Shown: positions 6,529 through 13,921 of the stretch, one piece after another | Layout: each line of letters starts with the position of its first letter | Position numbering within the stretch: position 1 is the stretch's first letter | Assembly (NCBI GenBank): GCA_945877725.1 | Contig: CAMDXR010000026.1 | Coordinates: forward strand, 1-17,148 | DNA: 17,148 nt | Direction: 5' to 3' | From: Limnohabitans sp. Rim8 | Lineage (GTDB): Bacteria > Pseudomonadota > Gammaproteobacteria > Burkholderiales > Burkholderiaceae_C | Notes under the pieces: model-generated | Told to the model about the DNA's origin: nothing | What the model saw: the letters and a program-made list of their open reading frames with translations, nothing else | The model's database searches: none | Position numbers and translations under genes: made by a program

Positions 6529-7892
6529 GCCTGCGCCTCCAGCCAAGGCACCAACACCGCCATGTGTTTGGCGGTCGATCCCGCGTGTTCTGCGTAAAAG
6601 CTTTCAGCCCCCGCCATGGCTTGGGCATAACGGTCGGCTTGGGTCATTAGTTGCACCAAGGCATGGGCCAGAGCGGGGATGTCCGTGTGCTGCTGCAACA
6701 CCCCGGCGGCCAGGGCTTCCACGCCGGGGTATTCAATGCCCCAAATGCTGTGCCCCACCATCACCGGTTTTTTCAGGGCCAGCGGCTCAATGACGTTGTG
6801 CGCCCCCATGGGCACAAACGACGCGCCGACTACCACGGCCTGCGACAAAGCCAAGTAAAAATACATTTCTCCCAGTGAATCTCCCAGCAACACATCGATT
6901 TCTGCCGGGGTCTGCGCCAGGGGGAGGGCATGCAAAGCAGCATCGAGCACTTGGCTGCGACGCCAGGTTTTGAGCCCGGCGTTTTGCAGCATGTCGTACA
7001 CGGTGTCAAAGCGTTGGGGGCTGCGCGGAACGTAAACAAACAAGGGCCGGGCTTGGCCTGCGGCGGCAAGTTTTTGTTGAATTTGTTGCATGGCCTCGAT
7101 GAACTGCTCGTCCTCGCCCACGATGGCGCTGGCAAAGGCCATCACCGGGCGCTGCCCCAGGCCCAGTTGCCAATCTTGGACCAGTTGACCGGCAGCCCCG
7201 ATGAGTTGGGGCGATATAGGCAGGTCAAACCGGGTTTCGCCCACCACTTCGACCCGCGCACAACCGACTTGCCTGAAGCGTTGGGCATGGGTTTCGGATT
7301 TGCACATGACCAATTGATAAGCTGAAAACAACTTGGCGCGAAATCCACCCCAACTCTTCAAGTCGCGTTCGATGCTTTTCTTGGGGTATTGGGCATTGGC
7401 CATGCACAAAGGCACACCCGCTTGGCGAATGGTGGCGAGCAACACCGGCCAAGTGTCGATTTCAGTCATGATGGCGCAACGCGGCTTGACGTGACGGATA
7501 AAGCGCCGCACCGAACTGGCCAACTCAAAAGGCAAATAAGCCACTTGGGCTTGCCCTTGGGCGATTTGGGGGGCCAAGAGTTTCAGAGCTTCTGAGCGTC
7601 CTGCCGGAGTCAAAGTGGTCACCAGCACCGGATAACCCGCCGCCAACAGCGCTTGCACCAAGGGCGCTGCGCCCCGAAATTCCCCCATCGAAGCCGAATG
7701 AACCCACAGCGGATTTTGCAGCGCCGTGGGCACCACGCCCCAGCGCTCGCCCCAATGTTGTCGGTACAAGGGCTCGCGCTTGCCTCTTTGCCACAAGAAA
7801 ACCAAAAATGCCGGCAACAGCAAGATCCAAAGGGCTTGATAGAGCGCGATGACCAAGCGCATGCCCCAAGGGGTCGGAAAACGGGTGTTCAT
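6525..7892 (-). CDS. waaA: GT30 family transferase with N-terminal anchor, upstream copy
   Basis: This is a second, diverged member of the Kdo-transferase family (455 aa). A hydrophobic segment at residues 12-33 followed by W-Q-R-G-K-R is the usual membrane anchor. Then come H-S-A-S-M-G-E with the proposed catalytic base Glu71, TTLTPAGR, M-T-E-I-D-T-W-P (142-149), G-D-S-L-G-E-M (337-343) and G-A-H-N-V-I-E-P (363-370). The normally conserved N-A-R-L-S is replaced by N-A-Q-Y-P, and the region after it differs from the other copy throughout. ATG 7892 is taken as start, and ATG 7862 (M-R-L-V-I-A-L) is possible. It is first in a two-gene unit, coupled by ATGA, and divergent from neuA. It may be a monofunctional Kdo transferase or may use a different ulosonate. 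Confidence 0.83.
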   Translation of the reverse strand: MNTRFPTPWGMRLVIALYQALWILLLPAFLVFLWQRGKREPLYRQHWGERWGVVPTALQNPLWVHSASMGEFRGAAPLVQALLAAGYPVLVTTLTPAGRSEALKLLAPQIAQGQAQVAYLPFELASSVRRFIRHVKPRCAIMTEIDTWPVLLATIRQAGVPLCMANAQYPKKSIERDLKSWGGFRAKLFSAYQLVMCKSETHAQRFRQVGCARVEVVGETRFDLPISPQLIGAAGQLVQDWQLGLGQRPVMAFASAIVGEDEQFIEAMQQIQQKLAAAGQARPLFVYVPRSPQRFDTVYDMLQNAGLKTWRRSQVLDAALHALPLAQTPAEIDVLLGDSLGEMYFYLALSQAVVVGASFVPMGAHNVIEPLALKKPVMVGHSIWGIEYPGVEALAAGVLQQHTDIPALAHALVQLMTQADRYAQAMAGAESFYAEHAGSTAKHMAVLVPWLEAQA

Positions 7893-7964
7893 GGCAAAAA
7901 GATCGGGCTGGCAGGCAGGGGTGTTGGGGACGGTAAACGTCGGACGGAGGCTTGGGTGCGTCAG

Positions 7965-7970
7965 TATACT
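7965..7970 (+). promoter_or_regulatory. Possible -10 element of the neu operon
   Basis: TATACT lies 41 bases before the neuA start in the 118-base gap between the divergent GT30 and neuA genes. It matches the sigma-70 -10 consensus at 5 of 6 positions. No convincing -35 is found 16-18 bases upstream (GGACGG-type sequence), so an activator or a different promoter may be used. Confidence 0.3.
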
Positions 7971-8010
7971 TACCCCCTGTCAGAACCTAACCCGGGAAAA
8001 AAGCCTCTCT

Positions 8011-8709
8011 ATGTCCCCAACCCCCTCGCCGTGGACAGCGGTCATCCCCTTGCGCGCAGGCTCCAAGGGGTTGCCTGGCAAGAACACCCGAATATTGGCC
8101 GGCCAAGCGCTTTACCGGCATGCGGTGGACGTGGCGCTGGCCGCCGGGGCCAGTCGGGTGATTTTGACCACCGACATCGAAGAAGTCTTGTCGGCCACTT
8201 TGTCCACAGGCGTACAGGCCATCCGCAGACCCGCCCATTTGTGTGGTGACACCGTCCCCATGGCCCCTGTTTTGGCCCATGCCCTTGAAACTGGGGGTTG
8301 CCAAGGCACTGTGGTGTTGTTGCAGGCCACTTCTCCCCTGCGACAGGCTTCCGATGTGGGTGCTGCACTGGAGGTTTTTGGCACAGGTCAGTTTGAATTG
8401 GTCATGAGCGTGACTGAAGCCGATCGGGGTGTTTTGAAATGGGGCATGTTGGTGGGCGATAAATTTGAGCCCCTCAGCGACCCGGCCTATTGTTTTGCCA
8501 ACCGCCAGAGTTTGCCCCCCGTGGTGCGGCCCAACGGCGCGGTGTACGTCATGAACGCCCAGTGGTTTCTGGGGAACAACAGTTTTGTCAGTGAGCGCAT
8601 CGGCGTGGTGCAAATGAGCGCCGAGCGCAGCCTGGATATCGATACTTTGGGGGATTTTGAGCGTTGCGAAGCAGCGCTGATCGCCCGGCAACAAGGAAAA
8701 AACCCATGA
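8011..8709 (+). CDS. neuA: N-acylneuraminate cytidylyltransferase (CMP-sialate synthase)
   Basis: NeuA activates sialic acid with CTP to give CMP-Neu5Ac, the donor for sialyltransferases. The 232-aa product is a compact single-domain enzyme. It has the CTP-binding R-A-G-S-K-G-L-P-G-K-N (15-25), the R-P-A-x-L-x-x-D-T segment (73-81), LLQATSPLR (103-111), R-P-N-G-A-V-Y-V (173-180) and the metal-binding S-L-D-I-D-T (207-212). The pattern follows meningococcal SiaB. ATG 8011 was chosen because the motif starts 15 residues in; the 54 codons upstream in frame cross the promoter region and look non-coding. It is first gene of the operon, and its stop overlaps the neuB start (ATGA). A related nonulosonate such as legionaminate is possible but less likely. 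Confidence 0.93.
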   Translation: MSPTPSPWTAVIPLRAGSKGLPGKNTRILAGQALYRHAVDVALAAGASRVILTTDIEEVLSATLSTGVQAIRRPAHLCGDTVPMAPVLAHALETGGCQGTVVLLQATSPLRQASDVGAALEVFGTGQFELVMSVTEADRGVLKWGMLVGDKFEPLSDPAYCFANRQSLPPVVRPNGAVYVMNAQWFLGNNSFVSERIGVVQMSAERSLDIDTLGDFERCEAALIARQQGKNP

Positions 8710-9752
8710 AAATTGCAAACCGAGACATTTCTTTGCGCCACGCGCCCCTGGTCATCGCCGAGATTGGCATCAACCACGGCGGCAGTTTGGATGTGGCCAA
8801 ATCCATGGTCACGGCTGCACACCGGGCCGGCTGTGAAATGGTCAAACATCAAACCCACTTTGTGGACGATGAAATGACCGATGAGGCCAAAACCATCTTC
8901 CCGCCCAACGCCGACAAGTCGATCTGGCACGTCATGCAAGAGTGCGCATTGGGCAAAGATGACGAAATTGCGCTGAAAAAGCATACCGAATCCTTGGGCA
9001 TGATCTACATATCGACGCCGTTTTCGAGGGCAGCGGCTGATTTTCTGAACGAAATTGGGGTGTCGGCCTTCAAAATCGGTTCAGGTGAATGCAACCACCT
9101 GCCGCTGATTCGCCACATTGCCCGCATGGGCAAACCCGTGATCATGAGCACCGGCATGCAAACCATTGAAAGCATGCGGCCCTCGGTGCAAATTCTGGAA
9201 GATGCCGGTATCGACTACGCCTTGCTGGAGTGCACCAACCTTTACCCATCCCCCCCTGAAATTGTCAGTTTGCAAGGCATCACCGAATTGCGCAAAGCCT
9301 TTCCAAATGCGGTGGTGGGCTTCTCTGACCACAGCATCGGGCCCGAAATGGCCTTGTCAGCCGTGGCCTTGGGCGCTTGCATTCTGGAGCGGCACTTCAC
9401 CGATACCCGCTACCGCAAGGGACCGGACATCTCTTGCTCCATGGACCCTGCCGAGTTGCGCTTCTTGATTGACCGCTCCAAAGAAATCCACACCGCCCTG
9501 AACAACCCCAAAGTGCGCACGGCCCCAGAAGAAGACGTTTACCGCTTTGCGCGCGGCTCGGTGGTGGCCGACAAAAACCTGCCCGCAGGCCATGTGGTGA
9601 CCGAAAGCGACATCTGGGCCCGCCGCCCAGGTTCGGGGGAGATATCGGTGCAGTACTTTGACCGCTTGATCGGGGCGCGCCTGACGCAGGCCGTGCAACG
9701 CAACCAACAACTGCGCTGGTCTGATTTCGATGGCGTGGAGCGTCCTGAATGA
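8706..9752 (+). CDS. neuB: N-acetylneuraminate synthase
   Basis: NeuB condenses N-acetylmannosamine with phosphoenolpyruvate to form Neu5Ac. It has 348 aa, the normal length. The TIM-barrel domain (about 1-270) opens with A-E-I-G-I-N-H-G-G-S and has V-K-H-Q-T-H (46-51), STPFSRAA (103-110) and K-I-G-S-G-E-C-N. The two manganese-ligand histidines lie in F-S-D-H-S (His209) and L-E-R-H-F-T-D (His230). The C-terminal SAF/antifreeze-like domain (about 280-342) has R-R-P-G-S-G-E, which contributes an arginine to the partner active site in the domain-swapped dimer. V-K-H-Q-T-H and the overall match to the meningococcal synthase favour Neu5Ac over legionaminate or pseudaminate. Start ATG 8706 overlaps neuA, and the stop overlaps neuC. 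Confidence 0.95.
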   Translation: MKIANRDISLRHAPLVIAEIGINHGGSLDVAKSMVTAAHRAGCEMVKHQTHFVDDEMTDEAKTIFPPNADKSIWHVMQECALGKDDEIALKKHTESLGMIYISTPFSRAAADFLNEIGVSAFKIGSGECNHLPLIRHIARMGKPVIMSTGMQTIESMRPSVQILEDAGIDYALLECTNLYPSPPEIVSLQGITELRKAFPNAVVGFSDHSIGPEMALSAVALGACILERHFTDTRYRKGPDISCSMDPAELRFLIDRSKEIHTALNNPKVRTAPEEDVYRFARGSVVADKNLPAGHVVTESDIWARRPGSGEISVQYFDRLIGARLTQAVQRNQQLRWSDFDGVERPE

Positions 9753-10891
9753 GCGAAATGACTGCACCCGTCACAGGCAAAAAGCTCTTGTTCGTGACCG
9801 GAACCCGGGCGGACTTCGGCAAGCTCGAGCCCTTGGCGCGTGCAGCCCAACAAGCGGGGTTTGAGATCAGCTTTTTCATCACCGGCATGCACATGATGAA
9901 ACGCTACGGCGAGACCCGGCTCGAGGTCAGGCGATTCAGTGGGGCTGAATTCTTTGAGTTTGTGAACCAACGCGAAGGCGATGCGCTGGAATTCATCCTG
10001 TCCAAGACGATTTTGGGGTTTTCGGACTTTGTGCATGAACACCGCCCAGACCTGGTGGTCATTCATGGCGACCGCGTCGAAGCACTGGCTGCCTCCATCG
10101 TGTGCGCCATGCGTTACATCCCGTCGGCACACATTGAGGGGGGTGAGGTTTCCGGCACCATCGACGAAAGCATTCGCCACTGCAACACCAAGCTGTGCGC
10201 CACCCATTTTGTGAGCTCAGAGGCCGCCCGCCAACGCGTGCTGGCGCTGGGCGAGGCCCCTGACCGGGTTTACAACATTGGATCACCCGAACTGGACACG
10301 CACGCAAAGCCCTCGGGCGTGACGATTCAAGAAGTGAAAGACCGTTATGCGATCCCGTTTGACGACTACGGCATCGTTATCTTTCACCCGGTTACGTCTG
10401 AACAAGACACCATCGGCGAGCAAGCTAAAGCACTTTTTGGTGCGCTGGAGTCCAGCGGAAAGTGTTTTGTGGTCATTGCCCCCAACAACGACCCGGGAAC
10501 TGAAGACATTTTTGCCGTGCTGGAAAAACTGCCGCCCGATCGTTTCCGCCTTATCCCTTCCATGCGATTTAACTACTTCAGCGAGTTAATGAAGAACGCA
10601 GCGGCTATGGTGGGTAACAGCAGTGCCGGGGTGCGCGAGGCACCGTTTTTGGGACTGCCCAGCTTGGATGTGGGCACGCGGCAGAATAATCGGGCTCAAG
10701 CAGACTCAGTCACTTGTTTTTCGGCATTTCAAACAAATGAGTTGCTTCAGTGGTTGAAATCTCACTGGATGAAGCGAGAAAATGAATGTGATGGCTTTGG
10801 CAGGGGTACCGCATCTAGCCTTTTTGTCGAAATTGTTAAATCATCTGCTTTTTGGCAGTCCACCCTGCAGAAGGTCTTTGTTAAACAATGA
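9749..10891 (+). CDS. neuC: UDP-N-acetylglucosamine 2-epimerase (hydrolysing)
   Basis: NeuC converts UDP-GlcNAc to ManNAc and UDP, the first step of sialic acid synthesis. It is a 380-aa GT-B-fold epimerase. Visible motifs are T-G-T-R-A-D-F-G-K-L (17-26), ITGMHMMK (44-51), the catalytic-region H-G-D-R (106-109), HIEGGEVSGTIDESIRH (128-144) and F-H-P-V-T. The UDP-binding G-N-S-S-A-G-V-R-E-A-P (289-299) and D-V-G-T-R-Q-N-N-R (307-315) follow. The arrangement is very like meningococcal SiaA as I recall it. It is third in the operon with ATGA overlaps on both sides. The last 70 residues are AT-richer and more divergent than the rest. The close relative LegG acts on bacillosamine derivatives, but the partner genes for that route are absent here. 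Confidence 0.94.
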   Translation: MSEMTAPVTGKKLLFVTGTRADFGKLEPLARAAQQAGFEISFFITGMHMMKRYGETRLEVRRFSGAEFFEFVNQREGDALEFILSKTILGFSDFVHEHRPDLVVIHGDRVEALAASIVCAMRYIPSAHIEGGEVSGTIDESIRHCNTKLCATHFVSSEAARQRVLALGEAPDRVYNIGSPELDTHAKPSGVTIQEVKDRYAIPFDDYGIVIFHPVTSEQDTIGEQAKALFGALESSGKCFVVIAPNNDPGTEDIFAVLEKLPPDRFRLIPSMRFNYFSELMKNAAAMVGNSSAGVREAPFLGLPSLDVGTRQNNRAQADSVTCFSAFQTNELLQWLKSHWMKRENECDGFGRGTASSLFVEIVKSSAFWQSTLQKVFVKQ

Positions 10892-11670
10892 TCCTGGACT
10901 TTAAAAAAATAGGCGTTTGGTTGATCAACCTCCCTCAGAATCAAGATCGATTGGCCAAAATGGCCCAACAACTTGACTCAATGGGACTGCCTTGGCAATT
11001 GTTTTCTGCAGTCAATGGTCGTGAGCACTTTGATGAGCTCATTCTCCAGGCCGACCCTGAAGCGTACGCAAAAAACATGGGCAGCCCCATATTGCCGGGG
11101 AAATTGGGGGTCTACGCCTCGCATACCCGTGTATGGAAAGAGTTCATCCGATCTGATTATGAATTTGCTTTGATATTCGAGGACGATGTTGTTTTCCACG
11201 ATAACTTCGTTGAAGCCTTAAGCGCCGCATACCAAGCAAAAAACCACTGGGATATTGTTCGCTTTAATTGCGTGCGTGCCAAACTGCCCATTCAGCAAGG
11301 AGTTGTTGGTCAATGGCGCTTAAATGCCTACATAGGTCCATTTACAGGAAATGCTGCTTATTTGATCCGTAAGGATATAGCCACCAAACTGGTGTCTCAA
11401 ATAGGCCCTCAAACCAGGGCACTGGACCATGAATTAAACAGATTCTTTCACCACGATTACCGATTGCTTGGGATGGAGCCCTGGTCCAGTCATACGGACG
11501 ATGGCAATGTCAGTACGATTACAGGTGTGGGTTTTGCGTCAGTCAAGAAATTCAAGTGGTACAAGCGGCTCCCGCATTACCGATTGAAAGCGGCCAACTA
11601 CTTTCGTCGGTTTGCATGGTTGATCAAAAAAGGAATGATTATTCCATCAGGTAAAAATCTGGATAACTGA
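10888..11670 (+). CDS. GT25 family LPS-type glycosyltransferase
   Basis: This is a cytoplasmic glycosyltransferase of family 25 (LgtB/LgtE/Lob type), which adds galactose or similar sugars to LPS or glycolipid. The 260-aa product starts with the family opening I-N-L-P-Q-N-Q-D-R, has the A-S-H-T-R-V-W motif (77-83) and the metal-binding F-E-D-D-V (97-101). The latter is the E-D-D form of the DxD motif. A conserved GPFTGNAAYLI segment follows near residue 150. The C-terminus is rich in Lys, Arg and Tyr, as in membrane-surface GT25 enzymes. Its ATG overlaps the neuC stop, so it is made with the sialic acid enzymes. It could build the sugar that accepts sialic acid. Base composition drops compared with neuAB. 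Confidence 0.85.
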   Translation: MILDFKKIGVWLINLPQNQDRLAKMAQQLDSMGLPWQLFSAVNGREHFDELILQADPEAYAKNMGSPILPGKLGVYASHTRVWKEFIRSDYEFALIFEDDVVFHDNFVEALSAAYQAKNHWDIVRFNCVRAKLPIQQGVVGQWRLNAYIGPFTGNAAYLIRKDIATKLVSQIGPQTRALDHELNRFFHHDYRLLGMEPWSSHTDDGNVSTITGVGFASVKKFKWYKRLPHYRLKAANYFRRFAWLIKKGMIIPSGKNLDN

Positions 11671-11680
11671 AACCATTTAT

Positions 11681-13147
11681 ATGATCAAACTACTGGTTGA
11701 AGGTCGTGGGGGCTTAAGAAAAAAAATATTGGACGATCTCATACGGCTGTCTGAAAACCGTATTGAATTGGGGCTTCATTTAGGTGACAAAGATTCAGAC
11801 TTTCACTCGGCTTGTTTGTCCAGGATGGAAGTTCGGCTGGGACGGCAGGGCCATTTGATTCGGGATCACTTGTCAAAGGGTGCCAACATCCCATTGCTTG
11901 CATCGCCGGATTTTCACAAAATGCTCGAAATTGGTATCGAGCAGTTTCATCGAAACTCATCCAGCTATCGGTATCGCTCTCATAACCTCACCAGTATTCA
12001 AGACTATCTCGATTACTACCATGTGCTTTCTGAGGCATATGCGCAAGAAATTGAAACCCGAGGAATTACCCACGTTCTATTCATGAATGTGCCGCATCTC
12101 GGGCAGGATATGGTGCTTTACCAAGTGGCCAAAGCCTTGGGGTTGAACACCTTGATCGTCAGCCAAACCTTTTTTGCCGACAGTTTTTTTTCAATGCGTT
12201 CCGTAGAGGATTTTGGCAACCTCAATGCTGCAGCACCCAAAGGCGTTCCACTGCCGATTGAGAAGGGGTCTGCCCCCGACCTTTTTTATATGGAAGCAGA
12301 TTGGCAAAAATCGGGTGAGCGCGGTCAAATTGGCTGGCGACAGATATTGAGATGTCTCGAATTTGTGATCAGAAAGAAACCGGCCAAACTGCTTGATCTG
12401 CCTTATCTGTTTCAACTGGTGGGACGCATGTCGCGGATTTATGAATCCCTTCCCAAATGGCGAGATCCCTTCATTAAGTTTTTTCATGAAAATGAATTGG
12501 CTTATTTTGAGCAACTGGCGCAGTTTGAAGGAAAGAACGTTGATTGGGATGCGAAATTTGTCTATATCCCTTTGCACAATCAACCTGAAATGTCCACCCA
12601 GTCATTAGGTGGTTTGTTCCGTGACCAATTGCTGGTGATTGAAGCGGTGGCCAGAGCGCTGCCCGAGGGCTGGAAGATTTACGTCAAGGACAACCCGCGT
12701 CAAGGCACTTACGCTCGTGGGCCGATGTTCTTTCACCGGTTGACCCGTATCAAAGGCGTACAACTGGTTCCGTTGGATACCAGTACCTACGAGCTTTCAT
12801 CCAAAGCGCAGCTCACGGCCACGGTCTGCGGCACGGCAGGGTGGGAGTCCATTCGAAAAGGAAAGTCAGTCCTGGTGTTTGGTGGGGCTTGGTACAAGAG
12901 TTTTCCAGGGGTATTTAAATGGCATGAAGGCATTGATCTAGAAGAAATTGCTAACCATCAATTCAATCATGCCGATCTTGAAACCGCTGCCGGAAATTTA
13001 CAAGCTGCATGCCACCCGGGAATCATCGAGTTGCTTTATAAAGACCGGGCCCAAGGCTATAACGAAGAACAGAATGTCAAATCGGTGGCCCTTACCCTCT
13101 ACCAATTGCTGACCGAACAGGCTCCTTTAACTTTTTCCAAGGAGTAA
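11681..13147 (+). CDS. Capsule_synth-type putative glycosyltransferase
   Basis: This 488-aa protein resembles the capsule polysaccharide biosynthesis family that contains the Kdo transferases KpsC/KpsS (GT-B-like fold; function here not proven). The C-terminal half holds the recognisable part: Y-I-P-L-H-N-Q-P-E-M-S-T (295-306), GGLFRDQ, L-P-E-G-W-K-I-Y-V-K-D-N-P-R (327-340), then S-T-Y-E-L near 368, V-C-G-T-A-G-W-E-S (382-390) and V-F-G-G-A-W-Y (399-405). The N-terminal half (1-170) looks like a Rossmann domain, with HVLFMNVPHLGQD at 131-143. No signal peptide or membrane segment is seen. It starts 10 bases after the GT25 gene, with a weak ribosome site. Known relatives transfer Kdo from CMP-Kdo. 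In an operon that makes CMP-sialate it is a plausible nonulosonate transferase (inference). Confidence 0.7.
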   Translation: MIKLLVEGRGGLRKKILDDLIRLSENRIELGLHLGDKDSDFHSACLSRMEVRLGRQGHLIRDHLSKGANIPLLASPDFHKMLEIGIEQFHRNSSSYRYRSHNLTSIQDYLDYYHVLSEAYAQEIETRGITHVLFMNVPHLGQDMVLYQVAKALGLNTLIVSQTFFADSFFSMRSVEDFGNLNAAAPKGVPLPIEKGSAPDLFYMEADWQKSGERGQIGWRQILRCLEFVIRKKPAKLLDLPYLFQLVGRMSRIYESLPKWRDPFIKFFHENELAYFEQLAQFEGKNVDWDAKFVYIPLHNQPEMSTQSLGGLFRDQLLVIEAVARALPEGWKIYVKDNPRQGTYARGPMFFHRLTRIKGVQLVPLDTSTYELSSKAQLTATVCGTAGWESIRKGKSVLVFGGAWYKSFPGVFKWHEGIDLEEIANHQFNHADLETAAGNLQAACHPGIIELLYKDRAQGYNEEQNVKSVALTLYQLLTEQAPLTFSKE

Positions 13148-13153
13148 ACCGGA

Positions 13154-13921
13154 ATGCAGCGCTTCGTAATTTGCATGAAATATGGCAGGGTTTACCCTCC
13201 AGCCTGTGTAAACGTACTTTTTAATGCCGTCAAATCTTCTCTTGCTGGAGACTTCAGATTTATCTGCCTCACAGACGATGGTGTCGGCATAGACCCGGAA
13301 GTTGAAATATTTCCGATTCCCGAAGTGGGGCTGACATCCGCTGAATGGTTTATTGGTGGTGTTTGGCCAAAAATCGGACTGTTCGATGCGCATTTCCATG
13401 GGTTGAAGGGGCGGGCCTTGTTCATCGATCTGGACATGGTCATTTTGAGAGGGTTAGATGCTTTCTTTGAAATCGAAGAACCTTTTGTGGGCTTGAATGC
13501 CGGTCCGGGCTGGGGGCGAGGCGGTTTTCCTACTGAGTATGGTTCTGCAGTCATTTCTTATGAGCTCGGCAGCTTGGGACATATTGCTGAACAATTTCGG
13601 CAGAATAAAAGAAAAATCATCCAATCATTTCGAACTGAGCAGGCTTACTCTGCCACCCTGATTCCTGCAATGCATTATTGGCCAGAAGGTTGGGTGCTCA
13701 GTTTCAAGCGTTCGTTGAGGCGGCCCATGCTGGCAGACTTGATCATTCCGCCTAAATCTCCCCCTGAAACTGCCCGAATGGTCGCGTTTCATGGCAAGCC
13801 AAGACCCCAAGATCTATTGCCCGGCGGGCCTCTCTTTTGGGACCGATTTCCTCACCTTGGGTGCGGTGTTGTTCCTTGGATGAAGGCTTATTGGGAGCGA
13901 AACGGTGGCTACAACGGATGA
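13154..13921 (+). CDS. Putative GT-A-fold glycosyltransferase
   Basis: This 255-aa protein has a strong ribosome site, AAGGAG at 13139-13144, that overlaps the previous gene's end. The N-terminus F-V-I-C-M-K-Y-G-x-x-Y-P-P-x-x-V-N and the F-R-F-I-C-L-T-D-D segment (34-42) are typical of GT8-like enzymes. A-L-F-I-D-L-D-M-V-I (88-97) supplies the DxD metal/nucleotide-sugar site at 92-94. EYGSAVISYELG and FHGKPRPQD further on fit an acceptor side and a late metal-binding His-Gly-Lys. No membrane segment is visible. Donor and acceptor are unknown. It is last gene of the operon, and its 3' end overlaps the broken methyltransferase gene by 13 bases tail to tail. Confidence 0.7.
   Translation: MQRFVICMKYGRVYPPACVNVLFNAVKSSLAGDFRFICLTDDGVGIDPEVEIFPIPEVGLTSAEWFIGGVWPKIGLFDAHFHGLKGRALFIDLDMVILRGLDAFFEIEEPFVGLNAGPGWGRGGFPTEYGSAVISYELGSLGHIAEQFRQNKRKIIQSFRTEQAYSATLIPAMHYWPEGWVLSFKRSLRRPMLADLIIPPKSPPETARMVAFHGKPRPQDLLPGGPLFWDRFPHLGCGVVPWMKAYWERNGGYNG

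Noticed and set aside
7849..8010. N-terminal extension of neuA upstream of ATG 8011
   Set aside because: The extra 54 codons overlap the start of the divergent GT30 gene and the -10-like TATACT. The CMP-synthase motif already begins 15 residues after ATG 8011.
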